Shown piece by piece: positions 40,619 through 49,805 of a stretch of DNA of 61,861 bases. Both the position numbers and the translations under genes were made by a program. The notes beneath the pieces are model-generated. The model was not told the origin of the DNA, did no database searches, and worked only from the letters and a program-made list of their open reading frames with translations. The stretch's first letter is position 1. Each line of letters begins with the position of its first letter. This DNA is from Bacteroidales bacterium UBA6366 (GTDB taxonomy: Bacteria > Bacteroidota > Bacteroidia > Bacteroidales > UBA932): positions 609-62,469 of the forward strand of contig DJRG01000057.1 in assembly GCA_002438845.1 (NCBI GenBank), written 5' to 3'.

Positions 40619-43600
40619 TTAGAAATTTATGTCGATTCCCGCCGCCACAACCTTTGACGGGCTGTAGGTGTAGGAGACTGTTCCTGTGAAATTGTACTGA
40701 GGGTCCATTCCGTCCATGTGGGAGAACAGAGCCAAATTGTCAGCGGTGACGAACACCCTGCATCCTCCGATGCCGACTTTCTTTGTCAGAGAGGCAGGAA
40801 GGGTGTAGCCAAGGGTGATGTTCTTGATGGCGAAGTAAGAGGCGTCGATCAGTTCCTCGCCCGTGCTGGTACGGCTGCCACCTATTTCAATAAGAGGGAC
40901 ATCGGTGATGTCACCAGGCCTCTGCCAACGCCGGAGCACATTCCTGTGCCAGTTGTTGCCGGCGTATGTGACGTTCATCGCGCCGTCATAAAGACTGTCA
41001 TAGATCTTGCCCCCAACAGAGAATGTGGTCAGGAACGAGAAGTCAAAGTTCTTCAGGAATGTGAAGTTTGACGAGAAACTCCCGGAGAACAACGCCTGAC
41101 GGCTGCCGTAGTAGTACTTGCTCAATGAGGCAAGGCCGACATTGTCGGTGACATATTCATCACACTTCTCGGTGACGACTGACCCGCTCTTGTCCACCGC
41201 ATAGCGATAGTAGGCATAGTAAAGCTGGCGGCCGGTCGAAGGTGAGACTCCGGCTGACTTGGACATGTAGAACGTGTAGATAGGCTTGCCCTTTTCGATC
41301 ACGACGCTGCCGTAGTTGATGACATCCTGCGAGGAAGTGAGTTCAGTCACCTTGTTCCTGTTCATCGACAACATCAAGGAAGCGTCCCAATGAAAATCAG
41401 AGCGGTCGAAGAACACACCGCGCAGCGAGGCCTCCAATCCCCTGTTGACCATCGAGCCGACATTGTCGTCGTAGCCGGAAAAGCCGGAGGAGATGGCAAG
41501 AGGGTTGTTAAGGAGCATGTCCCTGGTCTTGCGGGAATAATATTCAATGGTGGTTGTCAGCCTTCCGCCGAACATGCTGGCCTCCAGACCGGTGTTCAGG
41601 TTGCCGTTCTTCTCCCACGTGACGAGTTTGTTCTCGATGGAAGAAGCGGTAGAGCCGGGACGGGTTCCGTTGGACCAACCGTAGCTGAAGCGGCCCTGCC
41701 AAACGTAGTAGGAGCCGAGGTTGTCGTTACCCTGGACTCCATAGGAAGCCTTCAAGGTAAGGTTGTTGAGCCAGTCCGAAGTGGATTTCATAAAGTCCTC
41801 CTCAGAGATTCTCCACGAGGCGCCGACCGACCAGAAGTTGCCCCACTGGTTTGACTTGTGGAAACGGGACGAGCCGTCGGTACGCCAGGAGGCATCGAAA
41901 TAGTAGCGGTCACGGAAGCCGTAGTTCAGACGGGCGAGCACAGACTCGATCGCATAGTCATTTGAATATGACGTGTTGCTGAGTGTGGTCACCGCCGAAC
42001 CGAGCTCGTCGATGCCGTCCACGATGCCGCTCTTGGAGCCGAGCTGGTAGTTGTAGTTGTAACGATAGTACTCATGACCGGCAAGCAGGTCAATGGAGTG
42101 CTCCCAGAACTTCCTGCGGTAGGTCAGCAGTTCGTTGAGCGTGTAGCTCATCGTCCTGGTGTTGTACTTGCTGACGGTACCTCCCTGCGAGGCGGCGTTG
42201 CCGTGATACTTGTCGTTTGTCGTGGTCCTGCCGTAATCCGTAAAATCCACACCAAGGTTGATGTCAAGGTTCAATCCGTAAAGAAGAGCGTCCTTGTTGG
42301 TTGTACCGAACTTCACGAATGTCCTGGCGGACACGGAGTTGCGCTGATAGTAGGCCTTATTGTCGTACAACTCGGCCTTGGAGTTGAAACCTTGGGCGGT
42401 GACACGGTTGGCGTAACCGTTGTCTTCCTCGGAGCCGTATTCATACTGCCTGTTTCCAGCAGCGTCAAGGACATCATTTCCATCCATGTCCTTGAGGTAG
42501 ACAGGATAGACAGGAGCCATGAACTGTGCTGTGTACCAAACATTTGATGTCTCGCTTCCACTCGCGTCCTGAAAATCGGACACCGCGTGCGCAAGGTTGG
42601 CGCTCATGCCCATCTTGAACCAGTCCGTGGCCTGCACGTCTCCGCTGATCCTTCCGGTAAAACGGTCGAAGTCAGTGTTCTGGAGAGTACCGTTCTCCTT
42701 GTAGTAGCCCAAAGAGTACAGATAGGTTGTCTTCTCTGTTCCTCCGCTGACGGAAAGCACATGCTCCGTACGGAAAGCCTTGTTGTCGCTGATCTCGTCC
42801 ATCCAGTTCTCATTCCAAGCCGCAACAGCGTCGTCATGGATCTTTCCGGTGCTTTTGTCGATCAGGTCCGACCAGGAGTAGTTCTTGTAAGGGTTGTAAT
42901 ATTCAGGACTTTTCAGCCCGCCGATCGTCTGGCCAAGGTTGTTGGCGGCATAGACGCTGGCGGCGTCAAAGTCCATCCCGGTGCCGTACTGGGCGGCGTT
43001 GCGCAGAGCCTCGTAGGTCAGTTCGACGTAATCGCTCATCCCCACAAGATCGTAACGCTTCAAAGCCCTTGAGGCCACGCCGAAGTTGCCCTTGTAGCTG
43101 ACATTCACCCTGTCCTTGTTTCCTTTCTTGGTGGTGATCACGATGACACCGTTCGCTCCACGGGCTCCGTAAAGTGCTCCCGCCGAGGCATCCTTCAGAA
43201 CGGTCATCGTCTCAATGTCCGCAGGGTTAATGGCGCTGATCGCACCGTCATAAGGGACCCCATCCACAACATAGAGAGGGCTGGACGAAGCGTTCACCGA
43301 ACCGGCTCCTCGAACCATGATGGACGCTCCCTCACCAGGCTGGCCGCCTCCGGAAGTCACCTGAACTCCCGCCACGGCACCTTCGAATGATTTCGTGAGG
43401 TTGCCGACAGGTCTCTTGCTGAGTTCGTCACCTTTCACGACGCTGGCGGAGCCGGTGAAAGACTCTTTCTTCGCCGTGCCGTAAGCCACAACGATCACAT
43501 CGTCCAGAATCACAGACTCATCCTGCAGGACAAAGTCCACGACCGTCTTGCCGTTCACGGCCTGCTCGGCCGTAGTATAGCCAAGGTTCGAGGCGGTGAG

Positions 43601-43825
43601 GACGGCGTCGGCCGGCACATTAGCCAAGGTGTACTTTCCATCGAAGTCCGTCACGGTTCCTGTAGTCGTCCCTTTGATGAACACACCAGCGCTGATGACA
43701 GGCTCGCCTGTCTTGTCAACGACCTTTCCGCTGACAGTGATCGCCTTGTTCTGGGCTGAGGCCATGACAGCGGCGCACAGCAGCGGAATCAGGACGATCG
43801 TTCGCAATATCTTGTTCAATCTCAT
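40619..43825 (-). CDS. SusC/RagA-family TonB-dependent transporter
   Basis: 1068 residues. A signal peptide (IVLIPLLCAAVMASAQ) is followed by a carboxypeptidase-D-like beta domain (VSGKVVDKTGEPVISAGVFIKGTTTGTVTDFDGKY). Next come the TonB box region DDVIVVAYGTAKKESFTGS, the plug (VQVTSGGGQPGEGASIMVRGAGS, VLKDASAGALYGARGANGVI) and a 22-strand barrel ending in VVAAGIDINF. There is no STN domain, so it does not signal to an anti-sigma factor. It imports a substrate with SusD; peptides are likely given the linked protease. Confidence 0.95.
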   Translation of the reverse strand: MRLNKILRTIVLIPLLCAAVMASAQNKAITVSGKVVDKTGEPVISAGVFIKGTTTGTVTDFDGKYTLANVPADAVLTASNLGYTTAEQAVNGKTVVDFVLQDESVILDDVIVVAYGTAKKESFTGSASVVKGDELSKRPVGNLTKSFEGAVAGVQVTSGGGQPGEGASIMVRGAGSVNASSSPLYVVDGVPYDGAISAINPADIETMTVLKDASAGALYGARGANGVIVITTKKGNKDRVNVSYKGNFGVASRALKRYDLVGMSDYVELTYEALRNAAQYGTGMDFDAASVYAANNLGQTIGGLKSPEYYNPYKNYSWSDLIDKSTGKIHDDAVAAWNENWMDEISDNKAFRTEHVLSVSGGTEKTTYLYSLGYYKENGTLQNTDFDRFTGRISGDVQATDWFKMGMSANLAHAVSDFQDASGSETSNVWYTAQFMAPVYPVYLKDMDGNDVLDAAGNRQYEYGSEEDNGYANRVTAQGFNSKAELYDNKAYYQRNSVSARTFVKFGTTNKDALLYGLNLDINLGVDFTDYGRTTTNDKYHGNAASQGGTVSKYNTRTMSYTLNELLTYRRKFWEHSIDLLAGHEYYRYNYNYQLGSKSGIVDGIDELGSAVTTLSNTSYSNDYAIESVLARLNYGFRDRYYFDASWRTDGSSRFHKSNQWGNFWSVGASWRISEEDFMKSTSDWLNNLTLKASYGVQGNDNLGSYYVWQGRFSYGWSNGTRPGSTASSIENKLVTWEKNGNLNTGLEASMFGGRLTTTIEYYSRKTRDMLLNNPLAISSGFSGYDDNVGSMVNRGLEASLRGVFFDRSDFHWDASLMLSMNRNKVTELTSSQDVINYGSVVIEKGKPIYTFYMSKSAGVSPSTGRQLYYAYYRYAVDKSGSVVTEKCDEYVTDNVGLASLSKYYYGSRQALFSGSFSSNFTFLKNFDFSFLTTFSVGGKIYDSLYDGAMNVTYAGNNWHRNVLRRWQRPGDITDVPLIEIGGSRTSTGEELIDASYFAIKNITLGYTLPASLTKKVGIGGCRVFVTADNLALFSHMDGMDPQYNFTGTVSYTYSPSKVVAAGIDINF

Positions 43826-43827
43826 AA

Positions 43828-45669
43828 CTATCTGCTTATTTCATAAGTGTCAAGAATCACCGGAGCATTGATCTCAATGCGTCCCTTAGGCTCTCCGTAA
43901 ACCGCCGACCTCGTCTTTGTGCCTTCAGCGGTGGAAGCGGTGGAGTGACGAAGCACCTCATCCCCGCTTGCCGAAACAAGGCTGACCAGCAACGTGTATT
44001 CTGTGCCGGGCTCAAGAGGTGAGTCGTCAACTCCGAACGACATAGAGATGTTCCCCGTCATGTTCAATACCTTGATTTGGGTTGGCTTGAAATCAATGCC
44101 TTTCTCTTTTACGATCTTCAAGGCGGCAGCCTCGTCCACCCCGGCAAGTTCGGATTTACGGCACAACAGATAACGTCCCCCCGAAACCTGGATGTTCAGG
44201 GATTCCGTGGGGTCAAAAGCTATCGTGACAGTGGCCGCCAACGCAGATGACGCAGGATAGGACGCGCTTGTGCCCAGCGTGACAGACGCCCAATTGTAGT
44301 AGGCGTCCGAAGTCATCGTGGAAAGAGTGTTCACGACGAAGGTTGTGTCGCCGGCCTCATTTACCGCCAGCGTGCCAAGTGTGTAGGAAGTCGCGGCGGA
44401 CAAAGGCGCGAACCTGGTCGTCATCCCTCCTTCCCCGTTGATCTTCTCTATATACTCCTTTTGAGTCACCTCGCTTCCCTTGAGAGCGGTATAACGTCTG
44501 AAAAGATCAAACGAACCATCGAAATAAGAGTTGAATGAATATGTCGACGTAAGAACATAGTTCATCTTGGCCACGCCGTTCCCCGTCCAATTCGTCCAGA
44601 TACAGTTAGTAGAGTTGTACTGCCCGAAAACAGAGTGGAACATCGCCTGGCTGAACCAGTCGGCCCCGTCCAGAGACGGCTCCGTCATCGTGTCGTGCGC
44701 CTTGGTCTTCGCGGTGATCTTGTACAAAGGAGTCGTGGCCTTCCCGTCAAGGCTGACCCCGAAAGCCACAATGTAGTACGACAGCTCAGGATAGAGCGGA
44801 TACTCGGTGTAGTTGGACGAACCTGTGTTCGAATAAGAGGACATTCCTCCTTCGACAGTCATATTGCTGTCCTCAATCGCATCCAGAATGTATTTCAGAT
44901 AGGTGTCCCTGATCTCCGTGTCAGAATGGTCCTTGAAATAGCAGGCCGGCACCCCGAAATAGACATAGCGGAAGTCCGGAACAGCATAGACATTGAAGTT
45001 GGCGTAATCCGATCCGCATTCCAGCAGGGACATGATGATCTGAGGGATGTCCTCGGACTCCGGACGTGTGGTGAACTTCAACTCCGCCTCCGGCGAATCA
45101 TTCACGTACTGTTCGTCAGACAAGGCCTTCAGACGGAACACGTAGTCAGTGGAACCGCTGAATCCGCTCAGTTCCACCGAGCATGTCTCAACCTTTCCGG
45201 TCATTCCTGCGACTGAATATTCATAAGCCGACGCTCCGGAGACCGGTTTCCAGTTTATGATGGTTCTGGACTTGTAGGCCGCCACAAGAACAGGTTCCGG
45301 GGCCTCGAGGACACTCTCACCCTCCGTGATCACATGAACCGTCACGTACCTCGAATCAGCGTAGGAGCCGTTGATTCCGGCATCAGTCTTGACCGCGAAT
45401 GAATATTCGGTCGAAGGAGTCAGATCAGAGTATGAGACCATGCGGTCCTTCGTTGTCACAGTGTCTTTTTCATTGAATATGTAGGTGTAGGACCCGGCGT
45501 CCGTCACGACGTCCCACGACACGCTGAAAGACGTGCTGGTCACATCGCCCACAAGAACCTTCGGTTCCGGAAGCGTCCCCTGCGCAGGAGTCTCGCTCTC
45601 CTCCTTCTCGCATGACATTGCCACCAGGAGAAGCGCGAGTGACAATTTCGTAATTATGAATCTGTTCAT
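43828..45669 (-). CDS. fibronectin type III-like surface lipoprotein
   Basis: 613 residues, lipobox VAMSC (Cys20) then EKEESE, a probable surface-export signal. Two FN3 modules (about 35-115 and 120-205: KVLVGDVTSTSFSVSWDVV, VAAYKSRTIINWKPVSGASAYEYSV) precede a large region whose themes (Y.YFGVPACYFKD, SYYIVAFGVSLDGKATTPLYKITAKTK) recur in the two BACON lipoproteins upstream. No catalytic motif. Probably an adhesive or substrate-presenting component. Confidence 0.7.
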   Translation of the reverse strand: MNRFIITKLSLALLLVAMSCEKEESETPAQGTLPEPKVLVGDVTSTSFSVSWDVVTDAGSYTYIFNEKDTVTTKDRMVSYSDLTPSTEYSFAVKTDAGINGSYADSRYVTVHVITEGESVLEAPEPVLVAAYKSRTIINWKPVSGASAYEYSVAGMTGKVETCSVELSGFSGSTDYVFRLKALSDEQYVNDSPEAELKFTTRPESEDIPQIIMSLLECGSDYANFNVYAVPDFRYVYFGVPACYFKDHSDTEIRDTYLKYILDAIEDSNMTVEGGMSSYSNTGSSNYTEYPLYPELSYYIVAFGVSLDGKATTPLYKITAKTKAHDTMTEPSLDGADWFSQAMFHSVFGQYNSTNCIWTNWTGNGVAKMNYVLTSTYSFNSYFDGSFDLFRRYTALKGSEVTQKEYIEKINGEGGMTTRFAPLSAATSYTLGTLAVNEAGDTTFVVNTLSTMTSDAYYNWASVTLGTSASYPASSALAATVTIAFDPTESLNIQVSGGRYLLCRKSELAGVDEAAALKIVKEKGIDFKPTQIKVLNMTGNISMSFGVDDSPLEPGTEYTLLVSLVSASGDEVLRHSTASTAEGTKTRSAVYGEPKGRIEINAPVILDTYEISR

Positions 45670-47564
45670 CAGTTGACTGTTACCTTAATTGTCTTGAACA
45701 TTGAATTGCCGTCGGACACGGTGACATCCGACTCTCCGGCCTTCAGGCCCTCAAGGGTAAGGAGTCCCTTTGACAGAGACGCCTTCACTATCTCCGGAGC
45801 CGAGACTGAATATGACAGCACCTGGACCGTAGGGAAATAGTCAGAAAGATCCAAGGTCGTGGACTGTCCGACGGAGACAGTCTGCGCAGGGACATCACCC
45901 AGATAGCCCATGTACTGAAGCAGCCTGTAAGTGTCGAGCATTCCCACGCCCATATTCCCGATGTACGGAGCGCTAAGGTTCGCGTTGATCGGGCGGGCCG
46001 AACTCAACAAGGCGGAGCGAAGCATGTCAGGGGTCAGTCCCATCTTCTTTTCCTTGCCGTAGTAATAGGACACAGCCAACGCGCAGGCGCCGCTGACGTG
46101 AGGGCAGGCCATTGAGGTGCCCTGCATATATTCATAGGCGGAAGAACCATCCTTGGCTACACTGGTGCTGTAGACTCCGCCATAGGTCTCATCGATGTAG
46201 GTGTCGCCACCCGGAGCGGAGATGTCCACCCAGTCACCATAGTTCGTGTAGTAGGCGGCGGCGCCGGTGTAGGAATATGACGCGACACTCACCACGCTCT
46301 TGTCGGCGGCCGGGAAAGACTGGTAGTTGACGGCCTCGTTGCCCGCCGCGAAGATCACGATTCCTCCCTTCATAGGGCCGGTCTGCTCACCGTTCTCGTC
46401 CACGCCGGCGTACTTGACGAAATAATCGATCGCACGTCTCAGAGCCGAGAACGAGCTGCGTGTCCAGGTGTTCCAGCTGAGCTTCTGGTTGTAGCCCCAG
46501 CTGTTCTGGCAGATGACAGCCCCGTTGTCGGCGGCGTATTTCATGGCCCTTACGATTCCTCCGAGTCCAGAGCCGGACGAACCGTTCTCGCTGGCGCCGA
46601 GAGTCTGGAGGGTCATGATCCGGACTCCGTCATGATTGCCCGAACCGCCGGCGATTCCGTTCACGCCGATGCCGTTATTGTTGACAGCGGCGATTGTGCC
46701 GGCGACGTGGGTACCGTGCGAAAGGGTTGAGGATGTGACGATCGTGCCTTTGTTGTCCACGAAATTGAAACCGTAGACATCATCGATGTAGCCGTTGCCG
46801 TCGTCATCGATTCCGTTGCCCGGAATCTCACCCTTGTTGATCCACATGTTGTCGGCCAGATCCTCATGGTCGTACTTGACGCCTTGGTCGATCACGGCCA
46901 CGATCACATCCGGATTGCCGGCGCAAAGTTTCCAGGCCGCCCAGACATCGGCGTCAGCACCGACAAGGCCTGTCTTTCCGAAGATCGAGCCGGTGTTGTT
47001 GTAGTGCCACTGCATCTGCTGGACCGCCTTGCTCTCATTGAACGGGAACAAATCCTTGCGGCTTGCGGCCGCCGCCATCGGAGCGATGGCCGGAGAGCCT
47101 TCGCCTTGAGCGTCGGACATCACGACAGGCAGGGAGTACTCTATGCTCTCCACCGAGCCGCACTTCTTCAACTGGGCGACAACGTCCGAAGTTTCCAGAG
47201 TCTTGTCGAAGCTGGCGATGTACCATGTGTCCAGTCCCTCCGCATGAGTGCGGGCTTCGAAACGACCGCACTCAGGGAAAAGCCTTTCCAGACGGAACTT
47301 TCCGTTCTGTGCCAGCACTTCGGAGACTTCTCTTGTCCCGGCAAGCGCGTCGTCAGACGAGCCGGCCGCCCTTGTCCCCGCACTTGAGTCTTTGATCTTT
47401 ATGATCAGCTCACCTTTGATGGCCGCCGGAGACTCGTTGATGATGATCGGTCCGGACTTTTCGCCATCCTGCTCAGGCGAATCCTGTTTCTCGCAAGCCG
47501 CCGCGACAGCCAAGGCCGCGCAAAGGACGGAGAAAGGGAACGCCTTACCATTGAATATATTCAT
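45669..47564 (-). CDS. subtilisin-like (S8) serine protease lipoprotein
   Basis: 631 residues, lipobox VAAAC (Cys24) followed by EKQD. Residues about 50-148 look like an inhibitor-I9 type prodomain. The peptidase holds Asp226 (VIAVID region), His283 (LSHGTHVAGT), the oxyanion Asn409 (FAAGNE) and Ser484 (GTSMACPHVSG), so all catalytic residues are present. The C-terminal 80 residues are Ig-like (VSVGQSTTLDLSDYFPTVQVLSYSV). Surface tethering beside SusCD suggests it trims proteins into peptides for import. Its start overlaps nothing upstream; its stop shares a base with the FN3 gene start. Confidence 0.93.
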   Translation of the reverse strand: MNIFNGKAFPFSVLCAALAVAAACEKQDSPEQDGEKSGPIIINESPAAIKGELIIKIKDSSAGTRAAGSSDDALAGTREVSEVLAQNGKFRLERLFPECGRFEARTHAEGLDTWYIASFDKTLETSDVVAQLKKCGSVESIEYSLPVVMSDAQGEGSPAIAPMAAAASRKDLFPFNESKAVQQMQWHYNNTGSIFGKTGLVGADADVWAAWKLCAGNPDVIVAVIDQGVKYDHEDLADNMWINKGEIPGNGIDDDGNGYIDDVYGFNFVDNKGTIVTSSTLSHGTHVAGTIAAVNNNGIGVNGIAGGSGNHDGVRIMTLQTLGASENGSSGSGLGGIVRAMKYAADNGAVICQNSWGYNQKLSWNTWTRSSFSALRRAIDYFVKYAGVDENGEQTGPMKGGIVIFAAGNEAVNYQSFPAADKSVVSVASYSYTGAAAYYTNYGDWVDISAPGGDTYIDETYGGVYSTSVAKDGSSAYEYMQGTSMACPHVSGACALAVSYYYGKEKKMGLTPDMLRSALLSSARPINANLSAPYIGNMGVGMLDTYRLLQYMGYLGDVPAQTVSVGQSTTLDLSDYFPTVQVLSYSVSAPEIVKASLSKGLLTLEGLKAGESDVTVSDGNSMFKTIKVTVN

Positions 47565-47567
47565 AAA

Positions 47568-48677
47568 CTAATACTTGAAAGTTATGTGCTTCACTTCTGT
47601 TGTCAGACCACCGTCGGTGTCCGACTGGCGGTAGCCAACGGCATAGACGACATATTCCTTGCCTTTCTCGTCAAGACTGTTTTCCATATTGACGCTCTGA
47701 TTGCCTTTATAGAGAGTAAGGCCTCCAGTAATGGCACTATACTGGAGCATCGTATTGACGTAGGTATGAGCCACATCTTCCGGAGTCGGAAGTTCGTCCC
47801 AGCTTTCCTTGGTCGTCACATCGCAGATCCAGGTTTCACTGGATAATGATGGCGTGACATTCAGATACGTGCCGGACATATTCAGCGTAAAGGTCATATT
47901 CACTGGAGTCGCCTTTTTTGTGCGGAACTCCACCTTGTCTAGTTTTCCGCTATAGGACGGGGTTCCCTTATCATCGAACGCAAGGTCAAACGCCACCGCA
48001 TAGAAGATAGTGTTGTCGTAAACAGTCTGCTGGTTGGACGAGGTCTGTTTGCTTGTGTCAAAGTTCCCGGAATTGAGGAACGCCGCAGGTTTCGCACCAG
48101 ACATAGCACTCAGTTCCTTGATCTGGTCAATACGTTTCTTGATGTAGTCCACATCATCGGAGCACTTGTCGTAGTCTGCCTTGCTGACAATCGAGTAAAG
48201 GTAAGTCTCGGCGGCGTCCACAGGCGTGATCACCACCCTTGCGGAGGAAGTCGTGATCTCGCTGACCTCTATCTTGAATTTATTATAGGTCGGGGAGGCG
48301 GAGCCTTTTTTGCCCTGGCTCACGACAAGAGTCAACGGCTGGACTCCGGTGCAGGTCATCTTGATCTCACCGGTTCTGTCCGAATCGCTGTCGTTCTTAT
48401 CGGCTGTGAAGCTGAATGTCGTGCTGTAGACCTTGCCAAGGTGGATCCAGTCAGCGTCCGTCGAAAGTTCGGCGGTGTTGCCCTCCTTGGGTCCCTTGAT
48501 GCCGTAGTCCACTGAGATGTTGCCACCCTCGGAGGTGACGCTCACGAGACGGTTTTTCACGTCAAAAGTCGAGGTCGGTTCCTCATCGCCTCCCGAGCCG
48601 CTGCCGCCACACGATACAAGACAGGCGGCGGAGACAAAGGCTGAAGCGATCAGTCTGAATATTGATGAAATCTTCAT
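47568..48677 (-). CDS. BACON-domain lipoprotein (paralogue 1)
   Basis: 369 residues, lipobox CLVSC (Cys23) followed by GGSGSGGDEE. A BACON-like domain (about 38-130: GGNISVDYGIKGPKEGNTAELSTDADWIHLG, ending LTLVVSQGKKG) is followed by an FN3-like part (FKIEVSEITTSSARVVITPVDAAETYLYSIVSKADYDK). The C-terminal repeat ends in YVVYAVGYRQSDTDGGLTTEVKHITFKY. It matches the next gene upstream domain for domain. BACON domains are thought to bind glycans or mucin; here the partner is unknown. Confidence 0.72.
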   Translation of the reverse strand: MKISSIFRLIASAFVSAACLVSCGGSGSGGDEEPTSTFDVKNRLVSVTSEGGNISVDYGIKGPKEGNTAELSTDADWIHLGKVYSTTFSFTADKNDSDSDRTGEIKMTCTGVQPLTLVVSQGKKGSASPTYNKFKIEVSEITTSSARVVITPVDAAETYLYSIVSKADYDKCSDDVDYIKKRIDQIKELSAMSGAKPAAFLNSGNFDTSKQTSSNQQTVYDNTIFYAVAFDLAFDDKGTPSYSGKLDKVEFRTKKATPVNMTFTLNMSGTYLNVTPSLSSETWICDVTTKESWDELPTPEDVAHTYVNTMLQYSAITGGLTLYKGNQSVNMENSLDEKGKEYVVYAVGYRQSDTDGGLTTEVKHITFKY

Positions 48678-48683
48678 TTAAGT

Positions 48684-49805
48684 CTAATTTTCCGGTTCTT
48701 CGAAATGGAATTTCAGATAGGAGACGCCGGTGGTGATCTTCGAGCCGTTGTAGCCGAAGGCGTAGGCCACATAGTCTCCCGTCGTAAGGTTGTTCATCTG
48801 TGCCTTAGGGTTATAGTAGCAATCAGAATGTTCCCCTTGATGCATGAACGTCCGGATCGAGTAGTCACTGCTTTCCTCCACCCATTTGAGAAAATCCTCG
48901 GCGCAGGCTTTCGGAGTGGCGTTGCTGCTCCAGACATCATAGGAGTCAACAGTCATCACATAGGTGATGTTGTCATCAGACGGAACAACCTTCACATTGG
49001 CATCCTTGTCGACCGTGATGGTGAAATCCGGCGCGGAGTCCGGGTACTTCTTGGTCGTGAACTTCTTCACCGCCAGATTGCCGCTATACTCTCCGCCCAA
49101 CGTCATGTCAAAGGCAATCAGATAGTAGTTCGACAACGGCGAAAAGCCATTGTAAGTATGTGACTTATAGCCCTTCGTAAGATCACTCTCAAGAGAGAAC
49201 TCCTGTCCGTTGGCCTCCGCCCTTTTGCGCGCATAGTCAATCAGCTGCTTGGCATAGTCCGCGACGAAAGCCTTTCCGTCACCGTTGAACTTTGCGTATT
49301 GCTCAGCCGTGACGACACCGTAGTAATAGTACGAATCAAGGTTCGTGGGAGCCACTGTGACAGCGGCGCTGGTGGCCTCGACATCAGTGACGTTCAGATC
49401 GAACCTTATCTTGGTGTCAATCCGATAGTCCGGATCGGAAGACTGGAGCACGGTCACATAGGCGTCCTCGGCACCACTCCGGCTCAAGGTGACCACAGCG
49501 GTTCTGTCCTCGGCGGAAAGGTTCGCGCCGACAGACACCCCGACAGTCCCGGCCTTAGAGTTGTCCAGCACTATCCAATCCTGATCGGCGACAGCGGTCA
49601 CAGCCTGCGCGGCACCATCCCCTGTCACTGAATATTCCACCGTGAACTCAGAGGCCGCCGCCGTGACGGTAAGCAGCTTCTTTCCGGTGATGTTGATCGT
49701 GGAGTCAAACTTGGTTTTCTCCCCGTTATCTTTCTCACAAGAAATTGTGACTATGGTGAAAACCATAGCCACAATCATCTTGAACAGATTATTTAATCTA
49801 CTCAT
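48684..49805 (-). CDS. BACON-domain lipoprotein (paralogue 2)
   Basis: 373 residues, lipobox VTISC (Cys23) followed by EKDNGEK. The architecture is as in the downstream neighbour: BACON (DQDWIVLDNSKAGTVGVSVGANLSAEDRTAVV), FN3-like (LNVTDVEATSAAVTVAPTNLDSYYYYGVVTAEQYAKF) and an ending DYVAYAFGYNGSKITTGVSYLKFHFEE. The two probably arose by tandem duplication and then diverged strongly. It shares one base with the end of the next gene upstream. Confidence 0.72.
   Translation of the reverse strand: MSRLNNLFKMIVAMVFTIVTISCEKDNGEKTKFDSTINITGKKLLTVTAAASEFTVEYSVTGDGAAQAVTAVADQDWIVLDNSKAGTVGVSVGANLSAEDRTAVVTLSRSGAEDAYVTVLQSSDPDYRIDTKIRFDLNVTDVEATSAAVTVAPTNLDSYYYYGVVTAEQYAKFNGDGKAFVADYAKQLIDYARKRAEANGQEFSLESDLTKGYKSHTYNGFSPLSNYYLIAFDMTLGGEYSGNLAVKKFTTKKYPDSAPDFTITVDKDANVKVVPSDDNITYVMTVDSYDVWSSNATPKACAEDFLKWVEESSDYSIRTFMHQGEHSDCYYNPKAQMNNLTTGDYVAYAFGYNGSKITTGVSYLKFHFEEPEN

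Noticed and set aside
40619..43825. Carbohydrate utilisation locus with a specific glycan
   Set aside because: No glycoside hydrolase, lyase, sulfatase or carbohydrate sensor lies in the operon, so a glycan substrate cannot be supported.
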